A stretch of DNA of 64,000 nt from Streptomyces sp. NBC_01264 (GTDB taxonomy: Bacteria > Actinomycetota > Actinomycetes > Streptomycetales > Streptomycetaceae), in contig NZ_JAPEOX010000007.1 of NCBI RefSeq assembly GCF_026340675.1, forward strand, positions 1-64,000, given 5' to 3'. Position numbers and translations under genes: made by a program. Of the stretch, positions 8,944 through 17,780 are shown piece after piece. Each line of letters starts with the position of its first letter. Within the stretch, counting starts at the first letter, position 1. The notes under the pieces were generated by a model, which worked only from the letters and a program-made list of their open reading frames with translations, had not been told where the DNA came from and made no database searches.

Positions 8944-9380
8944 GGTGCTGTCACCTTGTCGGTGGTGTGATCGTTTGATTGCGCGTCAGGCCGTGCGGGG
9001 GTCGTCGGCGGCTGGTTGCTCAGACCGTCGCGGGCATGCCGGCGACGCCGGTGATCTGGTCCCAGATCGCGAAGCGGACGGTCATTTCGAGGCGGTGGCG
9101 GCGGGCGGTCATGAGGTGCCGTCCGGGTCTGAAGTGGGGTGAGATCCCGGTGAACGCGGCCAGGAACCGTTGCGCCCCACCCGGGCTGCGGAACCCTTTC
9201 ATCGCCCGTTCCCGCTGCCTCGTTGGCTGGTGCGAGTTCTCCGCCCGGTTGTTCAAACCCTTGTGGGAACGGTGCTCCACCGAGGGCATCACCTCGCGGT
9301 GCGCTGCCCCGTACGACTTCAGCTTGTCGGTGACGACCACCCGGGGCACCTGCCCGGTGGAGGTGAGGAGCCGACGGAAG
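8944..9380 (-). mobile_element. IS6 remnant, 3' part, direct repeat of next copy
   Basis: This 437-bp minus-strand 3' half of a type 1 IS6 appears identical to the first 437 bp of the complete copy starting at 9381, in the same orientation. It encodes residues from about FRRLLTSTGQVPRV to the C-terminus. Confidence 0.85.
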
Positions 9381-10245
9381 GGTGCTGTCACCTTGTCGGT
9401 GGTGTGATCGTTTGATTGCGCGTCAGGCCGTGCGGGGGTCGTCGGCGGCTGGTTGCTCAGACCGTCGCGGGCATGCCGGCGACGCCGGTGATCTGGTCCC
9501 AGATCGCGAAGCGGACGGTCATTTCGAGGCGGTGGCGGCGGGCGGTCATGAGGTGCCGTCCGGGTCTGAAGTGGGGTGAGATCCCGGTGAACGCGGCCAG
9601 GAACCGTTGCGCCCCACCCGGGCTGCGGAACCCTTTCATCGCCCGTTCCCGCTGCCTCGTTGGCTGGTGCGAGTTCTCCGCCCGGTTGTTCAAACCCTTG
9701 TGGGAACGGTGCTCCACCGAGGGCATCACCTCGCGGTGCGCTGCCCCGTACGACTTCAGCTTGTCGGTGACGACCACCCGGGGCACCTGCCCGGTGGAGG
9801 TGAGGAGCCGACGGAAGAAACGCCTGGCCGCAGCCTTGTCACGGCGATTCTGCACCAGGATGTCGAGGACGTTCCCGTCGGCGTCCACAGCCCGCCACAA
9901 GTACTTCCGCACCCCGCCGATCTTGACGAAGACCTCGTCCAAGTGCCACTTGTCGCCGGGCTGCGGGCGCCGCCGGCGCAACGCGTTGGCGTAGACCTGG
10001 CCGAACTTCAGACACCACCGGCGGATTGTCTCGTAGGAGACGACCACGCCCCGCTCGAGCATCATCTCCTCCACCTCACGGAAGGAGAGCGGGAACCGGA
10101 AGTACAGCCACACACAGTGCGAAATGATCTCCACCGGGTAACGGTGATTCGCATACGACGGCATGCTCGACGACACGAATCAGGCCCCTCTCCGGACGGA
10201 CAACCCGAAGATCATCTCACCCTGCCCGACAACGTGACAGTGCCC
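9381..10245 (-). mobile_element. IS6-family element, complete
   Basis: An 865-bp element with termini GGTGCTGTCACCTTGTCGG (left) and, inverted from the right, GGCACTGTCACGTTGTCGG. It appears identical in inverse orientation to the copy at 12336-13207, and the pair brackets the secreted-protein gene at 10937-11956. Confidence 0.9.
9457..10176 (-). CDS. IS6-family transposase
   Basis: A 239-residue DDE transposase, full length for the family. The helix-turn-helix (REVEEMMLERGVVVSYETIR) and all three catalytic blocks (KWHLDEVF, VVTDKLKSYG, NNRAENSHQ) are present. The protein is identical to that at 12413-13132, which indicates recent movement or gene conversion. This is the most likely active IS6 lineage in the window. 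Confidence 0.93.
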   Translation of the reverse strand: MSSSMPSYANHRYPVEIISHCVWLYFRFPLSFREVEEMMLERGVVVSYETIRRWCLKFGQVYANALRRRRPQPGDKWHLDEVFVKIGGVRKYLWRAVDADGNVLDILVQNRRDKAAARRFFRRLLTSTGQVPRVVVTDKLKSYGAAHREVMPSVEHRSHKGLNNRAENSHQPTRQRERAMKGFRSPGGAQRFLAAFTGISPHFRPGRHLMTARRHRLEMTVRFAIWDQITGVAGMPATV

Positions 10246-10757
10246 TTGTGGCGGGCCGTGGACGCCGCCGGCAACGTCCTGGACATCCTGGTCCAGAATC
10301 GACGTGACAAGGCTGCGGCCAGGCGTTTCTTCCGTCGGCTCCTCACCTCTACCGGGCGGGTGCCCCGGGTGATCGTCACCGACAAGCTGGCCTCGTACGG
10401 GGCGGCGCATCGTGAGGTGATGCCGTCGGTGGAGCACCGTGCTCACAAGGGGTTGAACAACCGGGCGGAGAACTCCCACCAGCCCACGAGGCAACGCGAA
10501 CGGGCGATGAAAGGGTTCCGCAGCCCGGGCGGAGCGCAGCGCTTCTTGTTCGCGTTCGCTGGGATCTCACCCCACTTCCGACCTCACCGGCACCTCATGA
10601 GCGCCGGCCGCTACCGCTTCGAAATGAGGGTCCGCTTCACGATCTGGGACCAGATCACCGGCGCCGCCGGCGTACCCGCCACCGTCTGAGCAGCAGACCG
10701 CCCGCGGCCTCTCCCTGCTCTCAAACAATCACACCCCCGACAACGTGACAGTGCCGT
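10246..10757 (+). mobile_element. IS6 remnant, 3' part
   Basis: The plus-strand 3' half of a diverged IS6 copy (from LWRAVDAAGNVLDILVQ to AGVPATV) and its right terminus (CCCGACAACGTGACAGTGCC). The 5' half is missing; the element at 9381-10245 abuts the break. Confidence 0.85.
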
Positions 10758-10936
10758 CGGGTCGGCCCGCCACGGGTGGGATGCCGTCGACCTGGGCGAG
10801 GGTCTGGGTGTCGTCGTTGACGTTCGCCCCACTCGGTTCACCCAACCGAACCACGACGCGGCGGCGCCTCCCCCACCCCACACCCACACCCTCCCAAGAT
10901 GCAAAAGCCACACCCGTGACCACAGGAAGAAACCGG

Positions 10937-11956
10937 ATGAGCTGCACACGTCCCGCACTCACAATCGCCACGGCACTCCTCGCCCTCACCGGACTCGCCA
11001 CCACCGCGCACGCCGACAACCACGACAAAGACCACGGCGGCGGCAAGAGCAACCACTGCTACATCAACGTCAAGGGCAACCACAACACGAACGCCTGCGG
11101 CACCGTCACCTACGGCGACAACACCATCACCGGCAACGGACATACTGTTCAGCTGGGGACCGTCCTGCCCCAGGATGGATGCACACCTCCGAGCTCCCAG
11201 ACATTGTGCGTGTACACCACTCCAGGCGAGCACATCCTCACAGTGCCGATCGGCGTACGTAGCATCGCAGTCACCGCAATCGGCGCCTCCGGCGAAAACA
11301 TCAGCGGAGCACCAGGCGGCAAGGGAGCAAGGGTAGTCACCTCCGTGCCCGTGTTCGCCGGACAAATCCTGTACATCGAAGTTGGCGCCACCGCAACCAA
11401 CTGTGACCTCTCAGGCTGCGCCAACCCCGGATACAACGGAGCCGGACAAGGAGGAGCCTTCGGCGGAGGCGGGGGCGGAGCCTCCGCCGTGCGCACACAA
11501 CCGGCAGGAACTCCCACTACTCTCGCCAGCCGCATCGCCATTGCAGGGGGCGGAGGAGGCGCGGGAACGCCCAGGGTCGGATGCACTAACCCCACCACCC
11601 TGAACGGCGCAGGAGGCGACGCCAGCAAAAAGGGCACCCAAGGCGCGCTCTGCGCTGACGGCGTCCAAGGGGGAACTGGCGGCAACCCCGGCACCGCTAC
11701 ACAGGGAGGCACCGGCGGCAGCCCCCCGGACGCCCCCTTCACCTACGACGGGGACCTGGGCCAAGGCGGAAACCCCGGATTCGGAGGCGGAGGTGGCGGA
11801 GGAGGCCTCTACGGCGGAGGCGCCGGAGGCTCACCCCGAACCATTACCGACAACATCTCTTCCGGCGGAGGCGGAGGTGGAGGTGGATCCTCACTACCGA
11901 CCACCGAAACAGTCACCTCCGAACCCGCATCCGTCACCCTCACCTTCTCCATCTGA
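10937..11956 (+). CDS. Secreted protein: C-x12-C module plus glycine-rich domain
   Basis: A 339-residue exported protein. I use ATG 10937, preceded by AGGAAG; the frame is open further upstream without a better start. The signal peptide is PALTIATALLALTGLATTAH-A. Residues about 35-75 carry the shared module (HCYINVKGNHNTNACGTV, then TYGDNTITGNGHTVQLG). The C-terminal ~240 residues are a glycine-rich beta domain (ILTVPIGVRSIAVTAIGASG, GGKGARV, long Gly runs such as FGGGGGGGGLYGGGAGG), like the Gly-rich domains found in bacterial surface proteins. The N-terminal codons closely resemble those of 26981 and 28271 while the C-terminus is unrelated, which suggests domain replacement. Confidence 0.78.
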   Translation: MSCTRPALTIATALLALTGLATTAHADNHDKDHGGGKSNHCYINVKGNHNTNACGTVTYGDNTITGNGHTVQLGTVLPQDGCTPPSSQTLCVYTTPGEHILTVPIGVRSIAVTAIGASGENISGAPGGKGARVVTSVPVFAGQILYIEVGATATNCDLSGCANPGYNGAGQGGAFGGGGGGASAVRTQPAGTPTTLASRIAIAGGGGGAGTPRVGCTNPTTLNGAGGDASKKGTQGALCADGVQGGTGGNPGTATQGGTGGSPPDAPFTYDGDLGQGGNPGFGGGGGGGGLYGGGAGGSPRTITDNISSGGGGGGGGSSLPTTETVTSEPASVTLTFSI

Positions 11957-12065
11957 GGCGCCCCGAACCTTCGGACGTGTCAGGTGGATTCCGGGGACGT
12001 GCAGGGCTGACGCAAAGTCCGGATGGATGACGTTTCTGCAGGTGAGGGGCCTGGAACGCGGAAGG

Positions 12066-12123
12066 CCGAAGCTCCGTTGAGCCGGGTGATCTCGCAAGTC
12101 GCCCTGCACCAACGGAGCTTCGG
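12066..12123. other. 14-bp perfect hairpin (GAAGCTCC type)
   Basis: CCGAAGCTCCGTTG (12066-12079) pairs exactly with CAACGGAGCTTCGG (12110-12123). It shares the GAAGCTCC/GGAGCTTC core with hairpins at 7564-7620 and 15687-15747. A short frame (GTGAAACGTCAGTCTGTC) begins right after it, so it may be the 5' end of a lost element with a masked start. Confidence 0.45.
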
Positions 12124-12180
12124 TGAAACGTCAGTCTGTCATGTCTGTGTCCGTGCTGGAGGATGCGTCTCCCGCTGAGG

Positions 12181-12335
12181 TGACCCCCGGAGTGTGGACA
12201 CAGGGGTTCATGCTGCGAGTGAGAGTTTAGCTGTCTTGTGGTGCTCTTGTTCGAACTCCATCGGGGAAAGGTAGCCCAGCGCGCTGTGGCGTCGGCGGGC
12301 GTTGTAGTAGGTGAGCCACTGGAAGATCTCCAGCC
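12181..12335 (-). pseudogene. IS3-family transposase, C-terminal remnant
   Basis: The minus strand encodes the last ~43 residues of an IS3-type orfB (LEIFQWLTYYNARRRHSALG, YLSPMEFEQEHHKTAKLSLA), ending at 12208, with TGACCCCCGGAGTGTGGACA as the probable element end at 12181. It is cut by the IS6 element starting at 12336 and differs from both other IS3 types in the window. Confidence 0.8.
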
Positions 12336-13207
12336 TCGCCTGTCGGCACTGTCACGTTGTCGGGCAGGGTGAGATGATCTTCGGGTTGTCCGTCCGGAGA
12401 GGGGCCTGATTCGTGTCGTCGAGCATGCCGTCGTATGCGAATCACCGTTACCCGGTGGAGATCATTTCGCACTGTGTGTGGCTGTACTTCCGGTTCCCGC
12501 TCTCCTTCCGTGAGGTGGAGGAGATGATGCTCGAGCGGGGCGTGGTCGTCTCCTACGAGACAATCCGCCGGTGGTGTCTGAAGTTCGGCCAGGTCTACGC
12601 CAACGCGTTGCGCCGGCGGCGCCCGCAGCCCGGCGACAAGTGGCACTTGGACGAGGTCTTCGTCAAGATCGGCGGGGTGCGGAAGTACTTGTGGCGGGCT
12701 GTGGACGCCGACGGGAACGTCCTCGACATCCTGGTGCAGAATCGACGTGACAAGGCTGCGGCCAGGCGTTTCTTCCGTCGGCTCCTCACCTCCACCGGGC
12801 AGGTGCCCCGGGTGGTCGTCACCGACAAGCTGAAGTCGTACGGGGCAGCGCACCGCGAGGTGATGCCCTCGGTGGAGCACCGTTCCCACAAGGGTTTGAA
12901 CAACCGGGCGGAGAACTCGCACCAGCCAACGAGGCAGCGGGAACGGGCTATGAAAGGGTTCCGCAGCCCGGGTGGGGCGCAACGGTTCCTGGCCGCGTTC
13001 ACCGGGATCTCACCCCACTTCAGACCCGGACGGCACCTCATGACCGCCCGCCGCCACCGCCTCGAAATGACCGTCCGCTTCGCGATCTGGGACCAGATCA
13101 CCGGCGTCGCCGGCATGCCCGCGACGGTCTGAGCAACCAGCCGCCGACGACCCCCGCACGGCCTGACGCGCAATCAAACGATCACACCACCGACAAGGTG
13201 ACAGCAC
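12336..13207 (+). mobile_element. IS6-family element, complete
   Basis: An inverted twin of the copy at 9381-10245, with termini GGCACTGTCACGTTGTCGG and, inverted from the right, GGTGCTGTCACCTTGTCGG. It is inserted between an IS3 remnant and a partial IS6 copy that lost its 5' end. Confidence 0.9.
12413..13132 (+). CDS. IS6-family transposase
   Basis: A 239-residue protein identical to that at 9457-10176, with an intact helix-turn-helix and DDE residues. Identity between inverted copies 2.2 kb apart allows recombination that would invert the gene between them. Confidence 0.93.
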   Translation: MSSSMPSYANHRYPVEIISHCVWLYFRFPLSFREVEEMMLERGVVVSYETIRRWCLKFGQVYANALRRRRPQPGDKWHLDEVFVKIGGVRKYLWRAVDADGNVLDILVQNRRDKAAARRFFRRLLTSTGQVPRVVVTDKLKSYGAAHREVMPSVEHRSHKGLNNRAENSHQPTRQRERAMKGFRSPGGAQRFLAAFTGISPHFRPGRHLMTARRHRLEMTVRFAIWDQITGVAGMPATV

Positions 13208-13868
13208 CGTACGAGAGCATCCGCCGGTGGTGTCTGAAGTTCGGCCAGGCCTACGCCAACGCGCTGCGCCGCAGGCGCCCGCAGCCCGGCGACAAGTGGC
13301 ATCTCGACGAGGTGTTCATCAAGATCGGCGGGAAGCAGAAGTACTTGTGGCGGGCCGTCGATGCCGACGGAAACGTCCTGGACATCCTGGTCCAGAGCCG
13401 GCGTGACAAGGCTGCGGCCAGGCGTTTCTTCCGTCGGCTCCTCACCTCCACCGGGCAGGTACCCCGGGTGGTCGTGACCGACAAGCTGAGGTCGTACGGG
13501 GCAGCGCACCGGGAAGTGATGCCCTCCGTGGAGCACCGTGCCCACAAGGGCTTGAACAACCGGGCCGAGAACTCCCACCAGCCAACGAGGCAGCGGGAAC
13601 GCGCGATGAAAGGGTTCCGCAGCCCGGGTGGGGCGCAACGGTTCCTGGCCGCGTTCACCGGGATCTCACCCCACTTCCGGCCCCACCGGCACCTGATGAC
13701 CGCCGGCGGCCACCGCTTCGAGATGATGATCCGCTTCACCGTCTGGAACCAGATCACCGGCAGCACGAGGAGCCTGCTTGCCGCGGCCTGAATTACGCCC
13801 TCTACCAGGCCCTGGCACACCCTGACGCGCAATCAAACGATCACGCCGCCGACAACGTGACAGTGCCC
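13208..13868 (+). mobile_element. IS6 remnant, 3' three quarters
   Basis: A type 1 IS6 transposase from YESIRRWCLKFGQAYANAL to its end at 13791 (variant KIGGKQKYLW), plus the right terminus (CGCCGACAACGTGACAGTGCC). The first ~55 codons are replaced by the neighbouring complete element. The same GGKQ variant occurs at 21026-21596. Confidence 0.85.
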
Positions 13869-13871
13869 ACC

Positions 13872-15053
13872 CTAGGAGTGTCCGTTCCGGCTGCGGATCG
13901 CGATACCGAACGGGCTGTTGCCGATGCCGTCCTCAATGGTCCCGATGACGCTATCGTCATGGGTGTCGATCACCGACACACTGCCCGAGACCTGGCTGGT
14001 GACGTACGCGCGATGTGCCTTGCGCGTAATGGCGACAGCGATGGGCTCGTCACCGATGCCGTCCTCAATGGTCCCGATGACGCTATCGTCATGGGTGTCG
14101 ATCACCGACACACTGTCCGAGTTCCTGTTGGCCACGTAGAGGCGGGAGCCGTCCGGGGTGACAGCCAGACCGAGCGGGAGTTCGCCGAGTCCGTCACTGT
14201 GAGTGATCTTCGAGACGACGGTGTTGGTTGCGATGTCGATGACCGCCACGCTGCCGTCCTGCTTGCCTGCTGCGTCCGTGACGTAGGCGCGGGAGCCGTC
14301 CGGCGTGAACGCCACGTCGTACGGGAAGTCGCCGATGCCGTCGGTGATGACAGTGGCGAGCGTGTTGTCGCGGGTGTTGATCACCGTCACATCATTTGAC
14401 TCCTGGTTGGTGATGTAGGCGTGGGAGCCGTCGGGGGTGACTGCTACAAGAGAGGGAGCGTCTCCGATGCCGTCGCTTTGCGTGAGGACCTTGACGACGG
14501 TGTTCGTCCTGGTGTCGATGACGGAGACACTGTCCGATGCCTGGTTGGCGATGTACACCTGGGCGCCGTCCGGGGTGACCGCCATGCCATAGGGCTGTTG
14601 ACCGATGTTGTCGTCGGCCGTGAGGGTCTTGACGACGGTGTTCGTCTCGGTGTCGATGACGGAGACGCTGCCCGCGTCGAAGTTGGTGACGAAGGCGCAT
14701 GTCCTGTGAGGCGCTACCGCCACATAGACCGGCCCCTTGTCGACAGGGACGGTCGTCGCGACCGTGTTGGTGTCGGTGTCGACCACCGAGACGGTGTTCG
14801 AGCCGTAGTTGGCAACGTAGGCGAGGTCTCCGCGGCGGCCAGGAGGCTGCGCTCCTCTCCCTGCGTCCGCTGAAGAGGAACAGCCATGGCCATCCGGGTG
14901 GAATTCACCCGATGCCTGGGCCGACGACTGCGCGGACGACCAGACCAGCAACCCTGCCACAACGGTGAGGGCCGCCGTCAGCCGTCCGAGAGGGGCTCGG
15001 CGGGCCCTCTGGTCCCTTCGGCCATGGCTCTTCGGTAGTGCCTGTGCCGACAT
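13872..15053 (-). CDS. Secreted seven-bladed YVTN beta-propeller protein
   Basis: A 393-residue protein. I use the ATG at 15053 (GGGAGC upstream) although the frame is open to 15122. A twin-arginine-rich N-region (SHGRRDQRARR) precedes a hydrophobic segment (LTAALTVVAGLLVWSSAQS) and export signal. Seven repeats of about 42 residues follow, each with AYVTN or VYIAN and SVSVIDT-TNTVV, so the propeller is complete. The function of such extracellular propellers is not known here. The last two blades are nearly identical in DNA (separate entry). The stop codon is only a few bases from the terminus of the neighbouring IS6 remnant, but no blade is missing. Confidence 0.85.
   Translation of the reverse strand: MSAQALPKSHGRRDQRARRAPLGRLTAALTVVAGLLVWSSAQSSAQASGEFHPDGHGCSSSADAGRGAQPPGRRGDLAYVANYGSNTVSVVDTDTNTVATTVPVDKGPVYVAVAPHRTCAFVTNFDAGSVSVIDTETNTVVKTLTADDNIGQQPYGMAVTPDGAQVYIANQASDSVSVIDTRTNTVVKVLTQSDGIGDAPSLVAVTPDGSHAYITNQESNDVTVINTRDNTLATVITDGIGDFPYDVAFTPDGSRAYVTDAAGKQDGSVAVIDIATNTVVSKITHSDGLGELPLGLAVTPDGSRLYVANRNSDSVSVIDTHDDSVIGTIEDGIGDEPIAVAITRKAHRAYVTSQVSGSVSVIDTHDDSVIGTIEDGIGNSPFGIAIRSRNGHS
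13921..14115. repeat. 63-bp exact direct repeat in propeller gene
   Basis: Positions 13921-13983 and 14053-14115 are the same 63 bp, covering the SVSVIDTHDDSVIGTIEDG blade core in the last two blades. The other blades differ at many sites, so this pair reflects recent duplication or gene conversion. Confidence 0.8.
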
Positions 15054-15308
15054 CTTGCTCCCGATCTGTTGAGGGCCTGTGCCACTCGCCGCCGGAAGAG
15101 GCATTGGAAGGATCAGGGCCACTGCCGTCAGAGTTCAGGGCACACCTTATCGGGCGAAATTTCCAACATCATGCAGGCCACTCCGATGCGATGTGCGGGA
15201 CCGGAACCTCAGGACCGGAGCGTTCCCGGGGCATTGGCGGGCACCTCGGAGGGAGACCGGATGCGGAGCAAGGCGAACTTGGGCCTCGGCAACGGGTGAC
15301 GACGCAGC

Positions 15309-15499
15309 GCTCGATCACCATCTCCTCGACCTCACGGAAGGAGAGCGGAAGCGAAAGTGCAGCCACACGCAGTGCGCGATGATCTCGGCCGGGTGGCGGT
15401 GATTCGCGTACGACGGCGTGCTGCACGACACGATCAGGCCCCTCGCCGGACGGACAACCCGAAGATCATCTCACCCCGTCCCGACAGCGTGACAGCACC
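15309..15499 (-). mobile_element. IS6 remnant, 5' end, degraded
   Basis: A minus-strand 5' part of an IS6 (CGATCACCATCTCCTCGACC through CCGACAGCGTGACAGCACC). The transposase N-terminus is frameshifted and diverged compared with other copies. Confidence 0.75.
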
Positions 15500-15507
15500 T
15501 TTCTGTC

Positions 15508-15554
15508 GGTGCTGTCACGTTATCGAGGGCGTGATCGTCTGAGGGTGCATCAGG
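15508..15554 (-). mobile_element. IS6 terminus remnant
   Basis: GGTGCTGTCACGTTATCGAG followed by GGCGTGATCGTCTGA: the 3' terminus of an IS6 with nothing of its transposase left. It lies 8 bp from the previous remnant. Confidence 0.65.
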
Positions 15555-15560
15555 CAATCC

Positions 15561-15615
15561 CCACCCTCAACTCCTTATCGGGTCACGACTCCACGCTACG
15601 AGGGGAAGGCCACCG
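15561..15615 (-). mobile_element. IS3 left-end remnant
   Basis: These 55 bp are the reverse complement of the left end of the IS3 element at 25401 (TGGCCTTCCCCTCGTAGCGT, GGAGTCGTGACCCGATAAGG), including the orfA ribosome binding site. No coding part remains. Confidence 0.75.
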
Positions 15616-15686
15616 AAGAAAACGGACAGCGCTTGCGCGAGTTGCTGGACACATCAGCCGGATGCCAGAAGTTGACCGGCACCGAC

Positions 15687-15747
15687 GGCGAAGCTCCTGG
15701 CGGGTGCGGGGACCTTGTTCGGGTGCCCGTCTGCCAGGAGCTTCGCC
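15687..15747. other. 15-bp perfect hairpin (GAAGCTCC type)
   Basis: GGCGAAGCTCCTGGC (15687-15701) pairs exactly with GCCAGGAGCTTCGCC (15733-15747). The arms and spacing match the hairpin that hides the IS5 transposase ribosome site at 7564-7620, so this is probably the leader of a lost relative of that element. Confidence 0.55.
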
Positions 15748-15812
15748 GCTTGTGCTGCAGCCTTCAAGGCTGTGCTGCGGCCGGGTGTCAGGCCGGCGGT
15801 GGAGAGATGTGG

Positions 15813-16673
15813 CTACTGGGCGGTGTTGTCGTCGAGGGTGACGGCGATGTCGCGGACCTGGTTGCTCGCGCCGAAGGTGCCGAGTTCGGTGGTCTGGCCG
15901 TTGAGGATGTTGACGCTGGCGAGGCGGTAGCCGCCGCGGCCCATGGCCTTGAACACGCTGTAGCCGGTGTTGGTGCCGGTGACGGTGTTGTAGCGGATGT
16001 CGAAGCCGGCGTCGCCTTCGATGTCGCGGCCGAGGTCGCCGAGGGATGCGATGAGGCCGTCGTTGCCGGGGGACAGCACGGAGGCGCGGTCGGTGACGGT
16101 GTCCAGGACGAAGGCGGTGGAGTCGGTGGACTCGTCGGTGTCGTTGTTGGTGTAGCCGAGCGCGGTGACACCCAGCGCGGTCTCGTTGGGGGTCTCGGCA
16201 CGCCGCAGCATGGTGTGGCTGGTGGTGGTCCTGGTGTTGAGGTCGTGGGTGAGGTTCTGGCCGGTGTCGGAGACGATGCGCATGTTGTCGGATGCCGCGT
16301 CGAAGTCGAAGCCGAACGCGGTCCCCTGCAGAGCGAGCGTGAGCACGCAGACCCTGCGGGCCTGTGCGTTCTCGGTGTCCAGGACGTAGACGCCGCCCCC
16401 GTCACCCAGGCCGTAGAGCTTTCCGTCCTGGATGCGGAAGTCGATGGCCAGGATCTTGGTGTCGCCGTCGCGCAGGCCGGTTACCTTGCCGATCGCCTGG
16501 GTCTTGGAGGGCTGGTCGACGGGGAACTCGACCAGGCGCATGTCGGTGGTCAGACCCAGCGCGATCGGAGCGCGCTCCATGGGCGGCTTGGGGTTGGCGG
16601 ACGCGGCGGCCGGCATGGCGCAGGCGGCAGCGAGGGCGGCAGCGGCAACAGCGGTGGCGATACGCAGGTTCAC
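15813..16673 (-). CDS. Secreted DUF4394-domain protein
   Basis: A 286-residue exported protein starting at GTG 16673 with AAGAGGA upstream. The signal peptide is ATAVAAAALAAACAMPAAAS-A. The mature part matches the DUF4394 beta-propeller-like layout (IALGLTTDMRLVEFPVDQPS, ILAIDFRIQDGKLYGLGDGG, FDFDAASDNMRIVSDTGQNL, ALGYTNND, GDAGFDIRYN). Function is unknown. A clear paralogue lies at 35263-36135. The gene is monocistronic. Confidence 0.85.
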   Translation of the reverse strand: MNLRIATAVAAAALAAACAMPAAASANPKPPMERAPIALGLTTDMRLVEFPVDQPSKTQAIGKVTGLRDGDTKILAIDFRIQDGKLYGLGDGGGVYVLDTENAQARRVCVLTLALQGTAFGFDFDAASDNMRIVSDTGQNLTHDLNTRTTTSHTMLRRAETPNETALGVTALGYTNNDTDESTDSTAFVLDTVTDRASVLSPGNDGLIASLGDLGRDIEGDAGFDIRYNTVTGTNTGYSVFKAMGRGGYRLASVNILNGQTTELGTFGASNQVRDIAVTLDDNTAQ

Positions 16674-16882
16674 GACAGGTCCTCTTGCAGATCGAGCGGA
16701 ATCGACGCGTCGCAGCCTGACCCAACCCCGCCCCCGGCTGCCACGAGACTCGCACAGCCCCGCCTCGATCGGACCGCGCGGTCACCCACCCGGACCCCTT
16801 CAGGTTCTCAGATGCCCGGCGGTGTGCTGGCCTCGGTGCGGTGGCCGCCCCGCGGCGCAAGCGCAAGCAGGAGTGTGGGGGC

Positions 16883-16965
16883 GAGCTACGGCAGCACCGT
16901 AGGAGACGATCTTGTCGGTGGCGATGACCTTGGGCACTTTCCCTGTGGTGAAGGGTCGGCAGGAA
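16883..16965 (-). mobile_element. IS6-like remnant, internal
   Basis: The minus strand encodes VPKVIATDKIVSYGAA, matching the central catalytic block (PRVVVTDKLKSYGAAH) of IS6 transposases, with neither end of the element. It is the most diverged IS6-like scrap in the window. Confidence 0.55.
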
Positions 16966-17005
16966 AGCATTGCTGGCCCGGTGTTGGGGGTGGGGTGGCC
17001 TGTGT

Positions 17006-17305
17006 TCACCACTCGCGTCGTCTGTCGTGGACGGCCCTGGCCGTATGCCGCCCCGTCTCCGTCCCCCGTGCCGTCCAGCTGGTCACTGTGAATCCGAAGC
17101 GGGCGAGTTCTGTGGTTGCTTCGGTGAGGTCGAATCCGGCGGTGGCGTAGGTGACGGTGAGGGTGACGAGACGGTCGGCGGTCTGGATGACGGTGAGGGC
17201 GATGCCTTGGGGTACGGGCTCGGCCAGCACCACGTACGCCACTCCGGCCGCCTGTGCCTGTGTCAGTTCGTCCTCGGCCCAATGACCCGAATACATACGT
17301 TCCAT
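17006..17305 (-). CDS. Hypothetical protein
   Basis: An open frame of about 99 residues from ATG 17305 (or ATG 17296). The sequence has protein-like composition: MYSGHWAEDELTQAQAAGVA, then YVVLAEP, ALTVIQTADRLVTLTVTYAT, FDLTEATTELARFGFTVTSW. The alternation of helix and strand suggests a small alpha/beta domain. There is no signal peptide, recognised family or clear operon. It lies between an IS6 scrap and an ISL3 remnant, so it could also be a fragment. Confidence 0.45.
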   Translation of the reverse strand: MERMYSGHWAEDELTQAQAAGVAYVVLAEPVPQGIALTVIQTADRLVTLTVTYATAGFDLTEATTELARFGFTVTSWTARGTETGRHTARAVHDRRREW

Positions 17306-17387
17306 ACCGGTACATGAGACATGAACCACCTGATTTTGGGCTCATCGCTCACATGTGTGGGTCGGTTCGTGTCCTGAGATAGCGAAC

Positions 17388-17697
17388 GCCGCACCCTGCG
17401 TAGGTTTCTGATTGTGATGATCAAGAACCTGCCGAAGGGTGCGGCGTGTCTGTGAACGTACTGGTCAGGGCGGCCGGGGTCGAGCGCACGGTGGTCGAGG
17501 AGGTGCGTGTTCACCCGGTCGAACCCGTGAAGATCGTCTCGGTGCGGCCGGACCGCAGGTGGCGGCGGCCGGCCTGCGGGGTGTGCCGCCGGCGGGCGCC
17601 GCTGTACGACCGGGGCCGCCGCAGGCGCCGACGCTCGCTGGACGAGGGGCTGCTGCGGGTCTACCTCGAGGCGGACCTGCCGCGGGTGGGGTGTGAG
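17388..17697 (+). pseudogene. ISL3-family transposase, N-terminal remnant
   Basis: A hairpin of GCCGCACCCT with AGGGTGCGGC (17388-17440) leads into a frame from about 17443 encoding the ISL3 N-terminal domain with its CxxC zinc ligand pair (RPACGVCRRRAPLYDRG) and VYLEADLPRVGC. The rest of the transposase is absent; the sequence runs directly into an IS630-type fragment. Confidence 0.65.
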
Positions 17698-17779
17698 GCA
17701 GGCGGAGGTCGCCCGGTTGCTGGGGGTGTCCCGGCAGGCGGTCGGCCAGTGGCACGCGGCGTGGCGGGAGGGCGGTCGT
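17694..17779 (+). pseudogene. IS630-type helix-turn-helix fragment
   Basis: The plus strand encodes RQAEVARLLGVSRQAVGQWH AAWREGG, the N-terminal helix-turn-helix typical of IS630-family transposases, joined to the ISL3 remnant and cut by an IS6-like terminus. Confidence 0.55.
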
Positions 17780-17780
17780 G

